From: an uncultured Oscillospiraceae bacterium | GTDB lineage: Bacteria; Bacillota; Clostridia; Oscillospirales; Acutalibacteraceae | Direction of reading: 5' to 3' | Assembly (NCBI GenBank): GCA_905198295.1 | Contig: CAJKBW010000076.1 | Location: 1 to 14,204 of the forward strand | Length of the DNA stretch: 14,204 nucleotides | In this document: positions 12,602-14,204 of the stretch, piece by piece | Layout of the letters: every line of letters starts with the position of its first letter | How positions within the stretch are numbered: the first letter of the stretch is position 1 | Notes under the pieces: generated by a model | Told to the model about the DNA's origin: nothing | What the model saw: only the letters and a program-made list of their open reading frames with translations | The model's database searches: none | Position numbers and translations under genes: made by a program

Positions 12602-14017
12602 TTAGCATCCGGTTTCGATGGTGAACTGATGGGTCTTCAGGTCGGCGGTAAGCACTGCGCGGTGTTCCTGCCAGGTACGGGTAATAATCAGGCCGTGTTC
12701 GCCGGACAGCTCCACCCGGCAGTCGCCGTCGACGTGAAAGGCGGGATGTGTATTGCGCAGCCGCATCATCTCAAACAGCCTGCGCACCACCGGCCGTTCA
12801 GCTTCTCGCCGGACCTCATCCTTCGTGTAATAGTGCCGGTTGATGTCGCGCCCTTGTTTGGTCGATTCCATCAGCGCGATATCGTTTTCCCCGGCGAGCA
12901 GGCCGACATAATACACCTGCGGGATGCCCGGCGCGAAAAACTGGATTGCCCGCGCGAGCAGATAGGCGTCGTCGTTATTGCCCAGCGCGGAATAATAGGT
13001 GCAGTTGATCTGATAAATATCGAGGTTATTGTAGGCGGCGGTGTTATACACCTTTTTGACGTTGGCGCCTTTGGTAAACAGTGCTTCGCGCGTCTGTTCG
13101 ATTTCCTCCTCGCTGAGCAGGTCGGCCACATCCACCACGCCGATGCCGTCGTGGGTGTCCAGGGTGGTGAACTGATGACGCGGGCAGATGTCCAGCCAGT
13201 GTTTGAGGCGGTCGCCGCGGCCGCTGTACAGGGCGTGCAACAGCAGCATCGGCAGCGCAAAGTCATATACCCAGAACCCTTTTTCCGCAATTTTCATCTG
13301 GATCGAATAATGTTCGTGGATTTCCGGAAGAATATCGACGCCGTACGACTTGACGATGTCCTCAATCGCATACAGCAGCTCCCAGATGTCCGGCTCGATG
13401 AAAAAGCAGCTGGTATCTGGTTTTTTTATAGCGTAGGCAAACGCATCCAGACGGATGACCGATGCGCCGTTTTGGCACATGTCGGTAAGCGTCTTGCGGA
13501 AAAATTCCCGCACCGACGGGGAGGAAACATTCAGGTCGATCTGTTCCTCGGCAAAGGTGCACCAGATTTTTTCAGCGGTGCCGTCCGCAAGCTGCGCTTC
13601 GATATAGGGCGCGCGCGGCTTGCGCTTATAGATTTTGTCCACCTGTTCCGGTGTGGGCTCGCCGCTCGGCCAAAAATGTTTATAGCGGATGAAAAAGTCG
13701 CGGTAGGGGGAGTTGTCGCCGTGCTGCAGAAAGTGTTGGAAATACACCGACTGCCGCGAAATGTGGTTGACCATGAAGTCGAACATCAGCGCATACTCCC
13801 GGCCGATGCTCTGGACATCGCTGAAATCGCCGAATTTTTCGTCCACGACGTCGTACCGGATCGGGGCAAAGCCGCGGTCGGCCGAGGAGGGGAAGAAGGG
13901 GAGAATGTGCACCCCGCCGACCGTCCCTTTCAGCGGACCATCGAGAAGCTCGTGCAGCTCGGTGAGATTCTGCCCCAGGCTATCGGCGTAGGTGATGAGC
14001 ATAATCTGGTTTTTCAT
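12602..14017 (-). CDS. gtfA: Sucrose phosphorylase (GH13_18 type)
   Basis: The 471-aa product closely resembles streptococcal GtfA sucrose phosphorylase, a cytoplasmic retaining GH13 enzyme that converts sucrose and phosphate to alpha-glucose-1-phosphate and fructose. Landmarks are MLITYADSLG at the N terminus, GGVHILPFFPSSADRGFAP at about 34-52, nucleophile Asp191 in IRLDAFAYA, acid/base Glu232 in LPEIHEHY, and transition-state Asp290 in TLDTHDGIG. The IYKRKPRAP loop and FAPGIPQVYYVG also match. Length is normal. The ATG at 14017 follows AAAGGA by about 11 bp. It leads the cluster with transporter, repressor and fructokinase genes, which use its substrate and fructose product. A role on sucrose-6-phosphate or glucosylglycerate is possible within GH13_18, but the GtfA-like motifs and the ABC (not PTS) transporter favour free sucrose. 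Confidence 0.93.
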   Translation of the reverse strand: MKNQIMLITYADSLGQNLTELHELLDGPLKGTVGGVHILPFFPSSADRGFAPIRYDVVDEKFGDFSDVQSIGREYALMFDFMVNHISRQSVYFQHFLQHGDNSPYRDFFIRYKHFWPSGEPTPEQVDKIYKRKPRAPYIEAQLADGTAEKIWCTFAEEQIDLNVSSPSVREFFRKTLTDMCQNGASVIRLDAFAYAIKKPDTSCFFIEPDIWELLYAIEDIVKSYGVDILPEIHEHYSIQMKIAEKGFWVYDFALPMLLLHALYSGRGDRLKHWLDICPRHQFTTLDTHDGIGVVDVADLLSEEEIEQTREALFTKGANVKKVYNTAAYNNLDIYQINCTYYSALGNNDDAYLLARAIQFFAPGIPQVYYVGLLAGENDIALMESTKQGRDINRHYYTKDEVRREAERPVVRRLFEMMRLRNTHPAFHVDGDCRVELSGEHGLIITRTWQEHRAVLTADLKTHQFTIETGC

Positions 14018-14165
14018 TCCATGACCATTCCTTTCTTGTGGATGAAACGGACCCGGCCCGGCAGCAGGGAAATGTTCTGCGCAACCCGGGAACAGAGATG
14101 GTTCGGTTCATCCGTTGGGCCGACGATGTGGGATTCTGACAGACGTAGGGAAAATCTCCCATTTC
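14018..14165 (-). promoter_or_regulatory. Structured 5' leader of the sucrose operon
   Basis: About 148 nt separate the promoter from the gtfA ATG. Two 13-nt segments (14101-14113 and 14040-14052) are complementary at 11 of 13 positions and would close a long stem. Inside it TGTTC and GAACA (14073-14077, 14090-14094) form an inner pair. No known riboswitch class is recognised. There are also 4-bp GGGA/TCCC arms at 14148-14160. Regulation by the leader is inference. Confidence 0.45.
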
Positions 14166-14171
14166 GGTGTC

Positions 14172-14200
14172 AGTATACCACGGAATGTCTTATATGTCAA
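14172..14200 (-). promoter_or_regulatory. Near-consensus sigma-A promoter of the sucrose operon
   Basis: On the minus strand TTGACA (14195-14200) and TATACT (14172-14177) are 17 bp apart with an extended TGG before the -10, about 150 bp upstream of gtfA. So strong a core promoter would need a repressor for control; the operator half-site over its -35 fits this. Confidence 0.9.
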
Positions 14201-14204
14201 TCGG
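14195..14204. promoter_or_regulatory. Operator half-site at the window edge, overlapping the -35
   Basis: TGTCAATCG(G) repeats one half of the 9491-9506 palindrome in the same position relative to the -35 and the 17-bp spacer. The other half, if present, lies beyond the window end; the first base past the centre differs (G instead of A on plus). Confidence 0.6.

Overview
The window fits a chromosomal segment of a GC-rich anaerobic Firmicute, most likely a Clostridia/Oscillospiraceae-type gut bacterium. The evidence is strong AGGAGG-type ribosome binding sites, sigma-A promoters with 17-bp spacers (three of four also with an extended TGn -10), an MsmEFG/GtfA-type sucrose locus, and an anaerobic iron-sulfur/[FeFe]-hydrogenase-like regulatory cluster with DRTGG and PHP proteins. 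The genus cannot be fixed from the sequence alone. Coding density is high: there are 14 protein genes, no RNA genes, no insertion sequences and no CRISPR array. The longest gene-free stretch (4769-5008) is about 240 bp.

Region A (about 20-4865, minus strand) is a seven-gene co-directional cluster. It reads from a promoter at 4832-4860 to a terminator at 22-57. In transcription order it encodes a DRTGG-domain protein, an RsbW-like anti-sigma/serine-kinase ATPase, a ferredoxin protein with an [FeFe]-hydrogenase H-cluster-like domain, a second DRTGG protein (ATGA overlap), a YbaK/EbsC aminoacyl-tRNA deacylase, a PHP-domain phosphoesterase and a xylose-isomerase-like TIM-barrel protein. The first four look like a redox-sensing or hydrogenase-associated regulatory module. 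The hydrogenase-like protein keeps four cluster-ligand cysteines but lacks the catalytic proton-relay cysteine, so it is probably a sensor or accessory protein rather than an H2-evolving enzyme.

Region B (4928-7354, plus strand) is divergent from A. It holds serC (phosphoserine aminotransferase) and serA (3-phosphoglycerate dehydrogenase with an ACT domain), the first two steps of serine synthesis in reverse gene order. A strong hairpin terminator follows. No serB is present in the window.

Region C (7404-14204, minus strand, convergent with B) is a complete sucrose-use locus: sucrose phosphorylase, lipoprotein sugar-binding protein, two CUT1 permeases, a LacI-family repressor and a PfkB fructokinase. 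Sucrose would be imported, split by phosphate into glucose-1-phosphate and fructose, and the fructose phosphorylated. No transporter ATPase gene is present, so a shared MsmK/MalK-type ATPase elsewhere is implied. The LacI gene has its own promoter. Its -35 lies in a perfect 14-bp palindrome, and the same half-site overlaps the -35 of the promoter in front of sucrose phosphorylase at the window edge, which indicates autoregulation plus operon control by one repressor.

The oddest local structure is in the fructokinase gene. A 32-bp partly palindromic sequence occurs twice, separated by 37 bp, and adds 23 in-frame residues inside an otherwise canonical PfkB protein.
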